A stretch of 64,000 bases of DNA from Aporrectodea caliginosa (taxonomy: Eukaryota > Annelida > Clitellata > Crassiclitellata > Lumbricidae). Positions 29,301 to 41,600 of this stretch are shown here, piece by piece (the stretch's first letter is position 1; each line of letters opens with the position of its first letter). The position numbers and the translations under genes are program-made. The stretch covers positions 146,501 to 210,500 of the forward strand of contig JACEVL010000035.1 in NCBI GenBank assembly GCA_020284085.1, given 5' to 3'. The notes below the pieces were generated by a model. It saw only the letters and a list, made by a program, of their open reading frames with translations. It made no database searches and was not told the origin of the DNA.

Positions 29301-32300
29301 CATAGATGTACATTCAGCATATCTTAAGATCTTCTCAGAAGCATTCCATAAGTCAGACTTTATCTGCAGTTTGATCTTTAATAGAGTTCATCGAAAGAAC
29401 CATTGCATTTAATGTTGAAAGAATCTGGATACTTCTATTAATCTTCATTAATATGTCAAGGAAACTTTGATAATAGATTTCTTTTTTATGTTATAAATGT
29501 TGTTTGTACACCAAAATGCACTTAGCAATTGGCTTATTAAAGGATATTCATACTTATGTTGTCTACATTGATAATAAGGGCATTTGTTTGCACAAACATT
29601 GCCATGTTCTGTAAAAGTTGTAATGATATTTCTTCTTTTCTTCTTTTGCAAGTTTTGCTGACTCATTTTTGTCGACAAACTAAAATCCTATGATGCCACT
29701 AAGGTTGTAGAAATTGGTAATTCTGCTTTATAATCATAGTCTTATTTTCGTTGTGTTTTTGTAAACAAAACTTCCTTTTGTTCTTTCAGCTGCGTGTCTT
29801 GATTTTAGGGGTAAGACTGACTTTTATAAATTTTATTTTGAATGCTGGTATGATTTTACAATTAGGGACCGAATAATTTATATGATTACACAACTTGGAA
29901 ATGGACAAATACATGTATCAGTATCACACAAGTTAAGCAGTTTTGTTTATTAGGCGGATTTATATAGCGCCTCTTCAAGACATCTACCCAGTGAAGAAAG
30001 TGTTTGTTCTTCATTTTGATTTCTTTAGGCTCCTCGAAGATGATGGTTTTATTTAGATAGAATATTTATGACTTTTGTATGTGCAGTTATAGCAGTAATT
30101 TAGTTTTAAGTTAAGGATTTGATGTTACAGATGCTTTTTTATAGCTGTGGTTTGGAAAAGTTGTTCATTTGAAGAGTCTCCTTGATGTATTATTGTTACA
30201 ATGTCTGGAAGTCTTTAAGGAACTGACTCATTACCCAAGACAAAGATTTTTGGTGATTCCTTTCACTAACATAATGGTAGTCGTCTGATCTAATGGATCC
30301 ATGTCCCTGCCCAATAATGACACTTTTGGTATTCATTGTAGATCTACACAAACCGAGATGATCCAGATGTAAGTCTTTTTCACCTTTCTTTGCAATAGCC
30401 TTTAGTATACTCGTGTATATTTGATTAACAAATACCTCATACTAACATATAACGAGAACGGTTGAAGAACCTCACAAGCACCCTTGTGAGAGAGATTCTT
30501 ACAATAACGAGGTACATACATACGTACACAACACAATGAATTCAGAATTTGTGATTGTTATTTTTGTGTCGTTGATTCAGTGTGCTGAAAGTACGGGTGA
30601 GGTTGTGATAGGCCTATCTGCCGTCTATGCCGAGGTTAAGAAAATAGAGCTGCTGGTAGAAATTGGTTTCTGTATCTGGCTGATGGTATTACTGATCTTG
30701 TGTTGTTGTATACAGACACTCATTGAAGCTTACACTTTCAAGTTTTCCTATGCAGACACAACTGCAATGGACATCTACAAGTAAGTTATGAAGTCAAAAT
30801 GTATAGTAACAATTTAAGCTACTGGCCAGTGTGATTTATGTCTCAATTCTTAGAACGAGCAACATTCCAATATATGCATTAATAATGTATTAATTTTGTT
30901 TACTGGGTGCCATTATAGTAAACTATTGAATGTTTTTGAATGTTTTATGTCATAGAGTTCGGCTTACTACCGTGGGGTAATTATTATTATTATTGCACAA
31001 AATGTTTAATGTGCACAGTGACACAGAAATGTGAATCTGATGGCAGTTAGTCAGTTGCCTGGTGAAGAGCATCTAGATATCCTTTAATCATAGAATGATC
31101 ACTTTGTGTCTGGAATTTTTCATTGGCTGATTTATGACTTGTTAAAAGCTGTTTAAAATAGTAATAAGAAGTGCTTCTAATAAAGGTAATGATTGCAATT
31201 ATATTATTCAGTGATTTTAATTATCCAAGCCATGCTGTGACTGAATATTAGATTATGACACTGAAGATTTCGTTACCACTGTGGACACGGCTGCAACTTT
31301 TGAGGACAAAGCTGCACCTTTTGCGGACAAAGCTGCACCCTTTACAGACAAAGCTGCACCTTTTGCAGACAAAGCAGCACCTTTTGCAGACAAAGCAGCA
31401 CCTTTTGTGGACAAAGCTGCACCTTTTGCAATCTCGACACAGGTCTTTCATTCAGAACTGAAATCAATCCTGTTAACAATTCATATTTGCTTCCTGCTTC
31501 TCCTTACCTCTCTTGCCGCTCCCATTCTATCTCCAGTTTGTATCTGTCTACCTGCCTGACCATAGGAGCTTGACCTAGAACTGAACCTGACCTTAACTTC
31601 TGATCGATTCTGGTTTGACTAAGCACTTGCGAATATGATGGTTTATGTAACTTAGCCTTCCTTATTGTATTGTATCTGGGCATTTATAAAGTGCCTCTAG
31701 CAGTAATGACTATTCAGAAGCTCTTTTTAAATATAGAAAGCTCCAGATTGCTCTATGTGCTGTTATACGTGTGATGTGATTTTCGTACATTAGCCAGGTT
31801 CAGCAGCTCCGAGTGGAACTGTTTAATGTATGGGAAATGTTTTCTTTTAGAAATAACAAGAAAATTTCAAGCACAGATGCCAGCAACAAGACGAAACAGG
31901 CGACTGTTGCCCTGCTGCGAACTCTGATCGTTCTCATGGGGACTCTAAAACCACTTCCAGATAACTACATGGTCACCATGAAGCTCTTCTATTACGACAA
32001 AGGTCTGTCACATATTCAGAACTTCGTTTTGCCCATTGTGTGTGCTGTGCTGGTATGTTTCACAGTGGATTAGTTGTTAAATGTATCATCTCGAGTTTGT
32101 ACAATGCTCACAGAGAGCTCCTAAGAAAGTCATAGGAACCAGCTGATTCACAATGGCTGAGTCAAATAAAATCAGCCGGTAGATAAGTCAGTTTCGGTAG
32201 TAGCCATCAACTTGGCAGTGTTATCCTTTATTAGCAAAACCTGATTGGTCAATTCTGACCTTGTTTGACTTTAACATTTGGTGCAAAGTGCAAAAGCCCT

Positions 32301-32660
32301 TCATGGTTATTGATAAATTAGCATTAAAAGAGGTTAAGTTAACGTACTTGTTTAAACACCTTTATAGAAACTCTTCAGAATCATGTTCTTGAGGTCAAAG
32401 AATTTGGCTGAAGCAAAAATACAACTACAATAATCCAGCATCATGCAGGGCTCCTGTTTTAGTGCTTCAGGGTTTGTGTGTTTGTCTTAACTGATCACAA
32501 ATGCTTTGTCTGCAAGCAAATTCGATCAAATTTGAACTTGGTTGAACCTGTTGCAGTGACTCCCATGGACTACGAACCACCTGGCTTCAAGGCTGCAGAA
32601 TCTGAATCCTTTGCATTTGAAGATAAGCCAATGAAGATCAGAGCAGGAGATGTCTCAACG
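26358..32660 (+). CDS. HORMAD1-like: HORMAD exons 1-8: HORMA domain
   Basis: Exon 1 gives MATCTMTKPKSGT. Exon 2 reads SLKFVKKLLAVAVSNITYLR then VILPERAF, and exon 3 LKILKCEKSCPGVPLLVDWL then DALEKKY. Exons 4-5 give LRVLILG and IYTNRDDPD, exon 6 EAYTFKFSYADTTAMDIY, exon 7 LPDNYMVTMKLFYYDK, and exon 8 VTPMDYEPPGF ending AGDVST. The order and spacing match human HORMAD1 (ISTEHQSL..., KKYL, YQFKFKY, MKLFYYDE, VTPPDYQPPGF, VGEVST). This is the ring-closing HORMA fold with its safety-belt region. Donors are GT throughout; exon 4 (21 nt) and exon 5 (27 nt) are microexons. Confidence 0.95.
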
Positions 32661-35600
32661 GTATGACGTAATTTAATGACAAGATATTGATAGGCGCCTT
32701 TGTAGCGGCAGGGCCGCATGTTGGTGCCATATAAATTGTCATTATTATTCTATTGAAATTTTTAAATTGTGAGCTACTTTTTAAAGTCAAAGTCTGCTAT
32801 AACTGCTGTTGTTTATCATAATGTGTATTTGTATGCATAGGTTTTGTTCATGCATCTTAAACTGCTCAAAGATAAACAACGTTATAGAAATTTTCATGTG
32901 CATGCTCATAATTGCTGAACATTTGACTAAAATTCTACAATACCATACTATATCTTGGTACTATTTTAAATGGGATCAGAAGAATACCAAACATGTACAG
33001 TTGGATTGTCATTCATGAGCCTCTTCGGAGCATGATGGTCAATTGGTTAGAGTGCTCAGCCTGTAACGCGGAGGGTACAGGTTTGTGCCTCATCCGAGAC
33101 AATTACAGTGTAGGGGCCTTGAGCAAGTCCTTAGCTCGCAATTGCTCAGCACCATTGATGTACTGTCGTATGCTCGTGTGCACTTCTGAACTTTGGAAGG
33201 AGGGTAATATCAATACACAGTTGTATTATTTGTAATATTGTATTGTAGTGTAATTCAGATTTCTATAAGCAGTGTTGTATAACTACTGAATTTAAGTTTA
33301 GTTGTAGCATACTGTGTTTTACAAGAATTCAGAATTCTGTGTTTTTAAATTAAATACTGATATAAATAAATTTCTATTATAATTTATCATTTTTGTCATT
33401 AATTTTGCAGTTGTTTCATGCGTGAGTATCTGGTCAAAAGTATAAAAACTGTTTTGTTTTGCTGTTGGTTTTGTTACTGTTACTAATCCAGTCTATTTTG
33501 ATAACTTCTGTAGCTCCATTATTGTTATGCACAAGACATAAGTTAAGTCGATGGTCTTTCCGAGTGAACCACTGTAAGAAAATATCCACTGAAGCAGTTC
33601 AATTGAAATCAGACAAGTCAGAGATACCAGAAGTTGGGCTGTAGTGAGTAAGACAGTTGAGTGAAGCTAAAGCACTGATGGAATACACAGAACAGGGCAG
33701 TGAAGTCCAAAGTTTCAGACCAGCTTCTGAAAGTTGTTTCTTTAAGTTTTGAGTGGCAAATTTTTATTGCTGTTTTACTGATGTAAGTTTAATGCTTTGC
33801 TTTGTTTTAGGAATTTTTCTTTTATGAATTTGCTAATAGTTTGATTACTGTTGTATTGTTGGTTTTATTTCAAATCCATAATATTTGAGTGAAGACAATT
33901 GAAAAGCTTGCAGGAATTCCCTGCCTGTGATCATCCAATGCAAAATCTCATTCATGCACCCATGTGAAATTGAGCACATTATAAATCTTCGTAATAACAA
34001 CGTTGCTGGGGTGATTTCATCCATGAAGTTGGTTATCTCTGTCGAGGCATTGGAGATCAATTCCTCTTTCATTGCCTCTCCAACTGTATCCAGTACTATG
34101 ATGCCATAGTAGCATTTTGAGGCACATTTGTGGATGTTGTGAAGGATGAGGTCTAATTTTCTGATTCACAAAACCAGCTTCTAGCATAATTTCATTATCC
34201 AAAGGGATTATGCTTACCTTGGGTTGAATAAATAATGGTTTTAAACCTGGGCGATCGATCGTATAATTATACTTTTTGGGAAAAGTGAAACAATATAATT
34301 ACAATGATTTTTAATATACTTGAGTTGTCTCATATTGTTGTAGAATTACGGATGAAGTTTTAAAGTTTTCACTTGATTTTCAATTATTACGTGGAAATTA
34401 CAGACACTATGATAATGGTTTCAAGTTTAAAGGTTCGGGTGACCACCGTGTCGGCCAATTTCAAGGCAGACATTCCAACAGAGGATGTTGAAGATGAATC
34501 ACCTGGACAGCAAATGGCCATGGAAGGTCTTGACATTGAAGATGACGAAGACCAGGAGAAACCAGAGCAGCCAACACCAGAGAAGCTCCCACAGACAGTT
34601 CAAGAGACGAACAACCAACAAGCCTCACAGGAAGACATCCAGCAGGTTACACAATATTCATTCATTCTGAGAATTTATATAGCGCATCTTCAAGATACCT
34701 ACTCAGAGGCACTTTTCTGCGCTGGCCTATTATGATGCTGTGTTATCACGAACGAAATATTACATATGTTAGCAAGGCAATGCACAGTAAGCTTGGGTCA
34801 CCAGTGATGGGCCCACGCACACACATGGAACCAACCAATGGATTCCCGTCGAAAGCTGACAGATGGCATGGATGGTCAGAGTCTCAGAGCCAAGTTGCAT
34901 CGATAGAGTAGGGCAGCCGCAGGTGTAATATGTACAGGCCCGCACGAGTCTCTTTCTGCTTGAACATTCATGACGTGTTTTTATTTTTATAGATAGTCCT
35001 CATGTGTTCAAGCTCCACCCTCCTCATATGCCAAGGCTAAGAAAATGAAGTCACTAACACTTCATACCCATGGCTGCCTCAGGGCTAGCTTAAGGCACTG
35101 CTCTTCTCGTACATTCAGCTTTTGCCAGAAGAACTAGGCTCGAAGCCAATAGCAACTTTTGCATCTCTCCCGAAAATGCCTGTTCTTAATCATATTAATA
35201 AATATCTGGTGATTTCATTCTGTCTGTATTGTCATCATTCAAAAAGTGGTTTATTTCTAAAAATTAAATTGATTGTAGTCAAAATTGTGTCACCACCACT
35301 GGTAGTTGTAATGTAATGTTAGTTCTCAATGAGGCTTTGTTGTCATTGTGCTTTTCTTTCTACAGCAGCCTGGGAAAAATGACAAGTCACATAGCCCTCC
35401 AGATGTTGAAATGAACGCCGAAGCCAGCAGTTCGGATGCAGAATCACAAGACGACCACAACGTCTCACAGAAATCAACGGCTTCACGTCGATCTCAGGGC
35501 AGTTTGGTAGCGGCTGCTCCTCCAGTGGCCTCGACTCCAGAACAAAAGCTTTCTGGTGAAACTAACACTTCATTTGTTTTAATGCTACGTTCCATGGCGT

Positions 35601-38600
35601 AAATCATGGGGGACAGAGGGGACTGTCCCCAAAGTTTTGACTTAGGCCTATTTGTTCCCCCAAACATGCAAAAATTCGGTCCCCAAACAAGTGTGTCCGC
35701 CCCCCAAAGTCATGTACAGATTTTCGCCTGTGGCTACGTGCCAGGCTTTTGCTTACTAATACAAGTGTGTTTCTGATCCTCATTTTTTCCAAAATATGTT
35801 TTCTATGGGTTTCGATAAAAGATGTACAATTGTGCAGTTTCTTAGTAAACCATGAAAGCTGCATCGATCGAGAAAAACGGCAATGGTATTTGGATAGTAA
35901 ATTCACCTTTTCAGTACCAATTTAATGGTGAGCCAGTCTGCCATCCATACCCCTTATTGCTGGAGACTGAAATAACGTCTTTCTGTCACTTCGTTTTCTG
36001 CAACTTCCAGGGTTTTTATATACTGAAAGCCAGTTTGCAGGTTACCAAACATACATAATTGAATTTAAAACAGCTATCCCTTGACTCCAGTGAGAGCCAC
36101 TTTCAGTGAAGCCACTATCCCATGCCTGTTGCAGAATTGGCCCTGTCCCAGAAGTTTCAAAATATAGTGTAGTTGATTTTTCTGTGCGATCTGAGTTTCA
36201 AACTTCATTTTGCTCAATGGAACGGTATGTAGTTTCAAGCAGATTAAGCATTTACAGGGGGGTACTTTTGAAGGATTTGTGATTATTATTTAATCTGCTC
36301 TTTCAAATAACCTCTAATTGAATGTTGTTTACTAGTTATTGGCTAGCTTTTGCAGTACAATAGGACAGAAACACTGATGCTGCATTAGGTAAGCTTTCTT
36401 TAAAGCTAAGGCTGCACCATAAACATTAAGTTCCAGGCCACACCATAAACATTTAGGTGCCAGGCTACACCATAAACATTAAGGAACCAAGCTACATCAT
36501 AAAAGGTGCCAGACTCCACCAGTATGACAGGCAACACTGTAAACATTAAGGTGCTAGACTACACCATAAACATTAAGCTTCCATGCTACACTAAACATCA
36601 GGGTGACAGACAACACTGTAAACATGAAGGTGCCAGACTACACCATAAACCTTAGGTGCCAGGCTACACCATAAACATTGAGGTGCCAGGCTACACCATA
36701 AACATTAACTTTATCCAATCAATTTTAGATCTGCCAAAGCTGAATGCTGATACCTCTGGTAAGCGAGGAGCAGATGAGAATCGAGATGACTCAGATTTGG
36801 GAGTTCGATGCTGTTGTGGAAATGATGAAGTGAGTCCCACTGTTTTGTTTCTGTACATTTATGTGGCTCCACGGTCTATATATATATATACATATAAATA
36901 TGCATATATGTTTGTATATAATTATATAATTCGTTTATTAATTTGTACTGACAAGTATGCAGTAAGATTACGTGGTATAGTAGTTACAGATGATAAGTTT
37001 AACAGGAATCGAATTTTGCTGTATGGCAGTCTGCAAGGGGCCAATCTGTCCTACAGCTCATTTTTCAGTACTTCGCCCCCTAGGGAGTTGAAGTCTGATT
37101 ACAAGGCAAGCACAAGTACTCAAGAACAATTTGCCTACACGTGTATAAGGACTTGCTCAGGATCCCTTCCTAATCAGTGTCTTCGAGAGGCTGAAACTTC
37201 AGCACGTGAGCAAATCAACGCTTCACTGTATTGCACTACAATTAGTATTATATTTGTTGACCTTAACTGCTGGGTGATGATACTGTGACATAGAAGATTC
37301 TAATTAGACTTTTGCAGACTTTTGAAGCTTGCTTTCAATTTCTTTGGTCAGGTTGAGACTGAGCACATGTCCACCTTTGCATGTTTAATAGCATTTGTTG
37401 TTGGGTTAAAATATATGATAGGAGTGCTCGGTAGTGTAGTGGTTAGCATGCTGAACTGTCAATTGAGAGGTCTCGGGGGTTCAAATCCTTGCCAGGGCAT
37501 AATTTGGTTTGAGAGTTCTGCTCTATCTGTGCCCCATAGCAAACTCAACTACAATGAGTACACTGGTCGTACACTGTTGGTGGGAAGATGAAACGGTGAG
37601 GGAGAGGATGGGCCATTCACCCTTGTATAATGAGGGTAAGCAAATGAAGTCAATAACACTTCATATGATACCCATGGCTGCCTCAAGGCTAGCTTAAGGG
37701 ACTGATCTTCTAAATATAGGCCTATAAGTGATTCTATACAGGACTTGTTTCCAGTGTTTTGAAATTTTACTAAAAAAATTATTAATACTGCTTTTGTAGT
37801 CATTTTCGTGCTATATTTTAAGATTTTCAAGTCTGCTGTGTTATAACATTTTGTCATAATAATGTGTGTTTTAGGATGATGGCTTGATGATCCTGTGTGC
37901 GGTCTGTGGTCACTGGCAGCATGGAATCTGTTTCATGATTCAGAATATCAAAGAGGCTCCTTCACAACACATTTGCAACTTGTGCTGCAACGTATGCACG
38001 ACTTTTGTTAATAAATTAATTGTCGCTAAAGGTTGTCCAGTTACTGGATTGCTGATATACGGTAATCTGTTCATGCTTTCAGTCTTCCTGCACGTACTCA
38101 GGAAGCCAAAAGCCTTAATGTTTAAAAAAAACAATTACAAATGGACTTAAAGCATAACTCGGAGCATTAGTATTTGCGCTAACAAATTATAAAGCATCCT
38201 AGAAGTAGCTTCCTACCGACAATAAATTGTTGTAATTACAATTTCAATTTGAAATAGCCTTCAACTCCAGGATCACACCTCAAAAGAATGTTGTAAGAGG
38301 CGATATAATGATTGAGTAATTGCTTTATGCTACCTTGCCTTGCTTTACCTAGCTCGTTTTAGGCATCCCTTTTGTGAAACAGTTTGTAACAACATTGACC
38401 TTTTGACGAGTTGGTAAGGGCTGCTAGTGATGTTTCTATGTAGTTGGTTAATTAATGTGAATCCACTTCTGTTTTGCTTCTGGTAAATTATTTGGCTGAG
38501 GTATCTAGTTTTCTATCTAGGTTCTAATGGAAAATGAAAACGATAACTTGAACCATAATGCTGGTAATATTCAAGAGTTATTGTGCAATGTTACTTTTAG

Positions 38601-41600
38601 CCAAGCAAGCCTTCTCTGCAGCCTACAGATCCTACTTTGGTTGGTTTATCTGGACAAGAACTGCAGGTTTCTGATAATCTTTTAAAGTTTCACATCACTT
38701 TGGCATTTAACCATTTCAGCATTGTCTTAAATGTCTAATGTCTGTATCAAAAGTTTTAGTTTAGATTCATTATTCTGCTCAAGAATGGAGTTCTGTTCAT
38801 TATACTAAATATGACTATAATTTCTTCACAGATGCAGGTCTTAAAGAGTGGTTCTTTTTCAAGTAGTGTGATCCAATGTATAATGGTATTATGGTGTACT
38901 CTTGAGGCTGTAGGAGATTAAAATTACAGTAAGAATAGAATTGCAGAGAATTTTAGAACAGATTGTGAGGTACCTTTCCTTTCAAGATGGTGTGTAGATC
39001 TTTGTCAGTATGTCTGTGACAGTGAGTGCACACTTGTAATCATAAATTCCAAATTTCTAAGGCGCTACTCAGAAGCTGAGGGCAGGGCACCACTTATTCA
39101 CGAGCGTTGAGCGCACAAAAATCATGATGAAACACACACATCACAACAACGTTACATACAAAACTAGAAAATCCTTAATTTTTATTTTAATATTACTATT
39201 CGTCTATTCATTATGCTTCAGTGCTGTTTAAGCTAGATGATAGATAATTGGAAAAAGTTCTGCACTGTTTGAATGTTTCATAATTATTTACTGGTAGAGC
39301 AGTTCCATGAAATGCATTAGTGATGCTGAGTCTTCTGTTTGGTTCAAAGGTTTCTTAAAAGTTATTGTTTTTACAGATCTTGTTGGCACTGACGTATATC
39401 ATGATTTCATGTGCCTTGAAGTTGCTTTTGTTATTGAGCAGTAAAATGTCTCCTTTATGTTGCCTTACATTATAATAATTATGTTGAAATTTGAATGTAT
39501 CATCGTAGATGACCTGTCTTTGGAGAAGAGCTCTCATGGCATGCACAGAAGAGAAGTCTGTGACGGTGAATGGTCTATCGAACCGGCTTGGCGTTGGGAA
39601 GGCACTTGTCTCTAAGGTCATGCAACGCTTGGAAAGGGAGGAGTATGTTCGACCAGCTAAAGGAAAACTGTCCAAGTATGGGGTCATATTTTGCATTTCC
39701 TTATGGCTGTTGTGAAGCCATGCAAATTGATATACTATATCTCTACATTCTTTCCGTGTGTATGTGTGTATGCGTACCAGTATGAGTTCTTTGGTGATTC
39801 AGAGTTGTCAGGCTTTTGGATTGCTATTACCCTGTGTGCTCATTAAGCCTGTGGCCTTTTGTTTACAGACACAGTTGATAACACAGAGCAAACAAGCTGT
39901 GATAGGAAGTCTTCACTATTGTATCATAATGTCATTTAATTAAATCTCCAAATTTTTTATTGCTAAACAAAATCTGTATCAAGGAGACCAACTTATTCAC
40001 TGACTTTATGTCAGATCAGGCAGTAAGAGCCAGATTGTTGAGGCTCTTGTTTCCAGATCAGAATCTGAAGCAGTTCAGGCTGGGAAGATGGCTTGGTGTT
40101 GTGGTGGAAAGTGATTATGATGGCAAGAGTACATTACCTGTTCATATTCGATGTTTGCCAACGTTACAATTATTTAAACAACAACTGTGCAGTTTCTTAA
40201 ACGACACATGACTGTAATTTGTAACTTGTTTTATAGCTTAGTTAAGTTTAACTCTGTTTAGTGGGTCATGTGTACGATCCAATTTGTTGTTGTTGTTGTC
40301 ATAGTTAAGATTTTGATGCATGTTTAATTAGAAAGACGACTGTTCTTCGTCGCCATCTGTAATGCCTTTAATTTGGTGACCCTATTCAAGCGGAATTCTG
40401 GTTCCTTTAGGGTCTACCCGTTGTTTCTCAATACCCATCTCAATGTTTCATGTCTGTATTTTCTTTTGCTGACTTTTTGGGATTCAACAAACGAAGAATG
40501 AATGAATGAGTAGATCACTTGCAACTTTAAATAGGAGTTGTTTGTGTCGTATCTGTTTTAATACCTATTGTCCTACTTGTGCAATTGCACTACTTGTGCA
40601 CTTTAATATAAATTTATAACTGTTTGTTGCTTCCAGACAAGCCAAGTCTGTCAACACTGACAAAATAAAGAAGGACGGAATTGCCAAATATTTTAAGAAA
40701 AATCCATGCTTGAAACAGAGCAGCGTGAGTAATCATAATGTGCAGTAAATGTTATTGTTCCCAGAAATATGACAGCTTGTTCTGTTTGAATGTGCCATCT
40801 CTGGAGACATTTAAATCGCAGCCAAGACATATCTTTCTAAACAATCATGACAGCCATTGACTTTTTGAACTGATGTACCACACCCTTTCCTTCGGCCTGG
40901 ACTGCTATGGCACTGTACAAATCGTCTTTATTATTATTATATTATTTTTATTATTACTATTGTTCTCGCTTACAGCATATGCATTCTGTGCTCCAGTCCT
41001 ATGCTGGAGGCTGAAGTCAACACTGCTTCAAATGTCTTACTTGAAATCCGCTTTCTGTTTTACCAGATTTCTATTCTACCGGCTACTGTCCCTAATTCCG
41101 TACACCAAACACAGCTGTATTAATTCTAGGCTTTTTTGTTTTAATTCAGTCTGAAGTCTAATCCAGTGCAAATTTGCTGAACTTTGTTACATTTTTTTCA
41201 GTCTATGCCGTCTAAAAACTTCTATGCAATGCCATTATACTATGCATGAGGCTCGAGTCAGTTGTCACCAGTGTTCGAGTCCTAAACGAAAAAGGACCGG
41301 AACGCTGACTAAGACATAGCGACTAGGGGGTCTGGGGGAGCGTCGTGAGCTCCCCCAGCGGGGTCTGGGGCGGAGCCCCAGAAACAAACGCATTTTGCAG
41401 CAGGTGGTATCACATGAGGCACGTTTTGGCCTCTCTTTGCAGCTTTTTCTGAACGATGAAGTCATTAACAAATTTTAAAAGAAATTGTTATTTTATGAAA
41501 ATAACTAAACAAAGTGCTCATGTCGAGCAACAATACCACAGTGATATCAATAATAAAGAAATGAAAGTATAACAGGCAAAATCTACGACAAATTCATTCA

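Noticed and set aside
31255..31559. Open frames over the 21-bp repeats as a repeat protein
   Set aside because: All frames on both strands stay open simply because the unit is a multiple of three with few stops. The array is inside a HORMAD intron without splice support.
35604..35765. MITE between catggcgtaaatcatggggg and gtggctacgtgcca
   Set aside because: The ends are only loosely inverted and no flanking duplication was found. Left as an unproven repeat in HORMAD intron 11.
39509..39715. Winged-helix frame as a separate small gene starting at ATG 39509
   Set aside because: It begins exactly after a splice acceptor, is in phase with exon 14, and lies inside the HORMAD exon chain.
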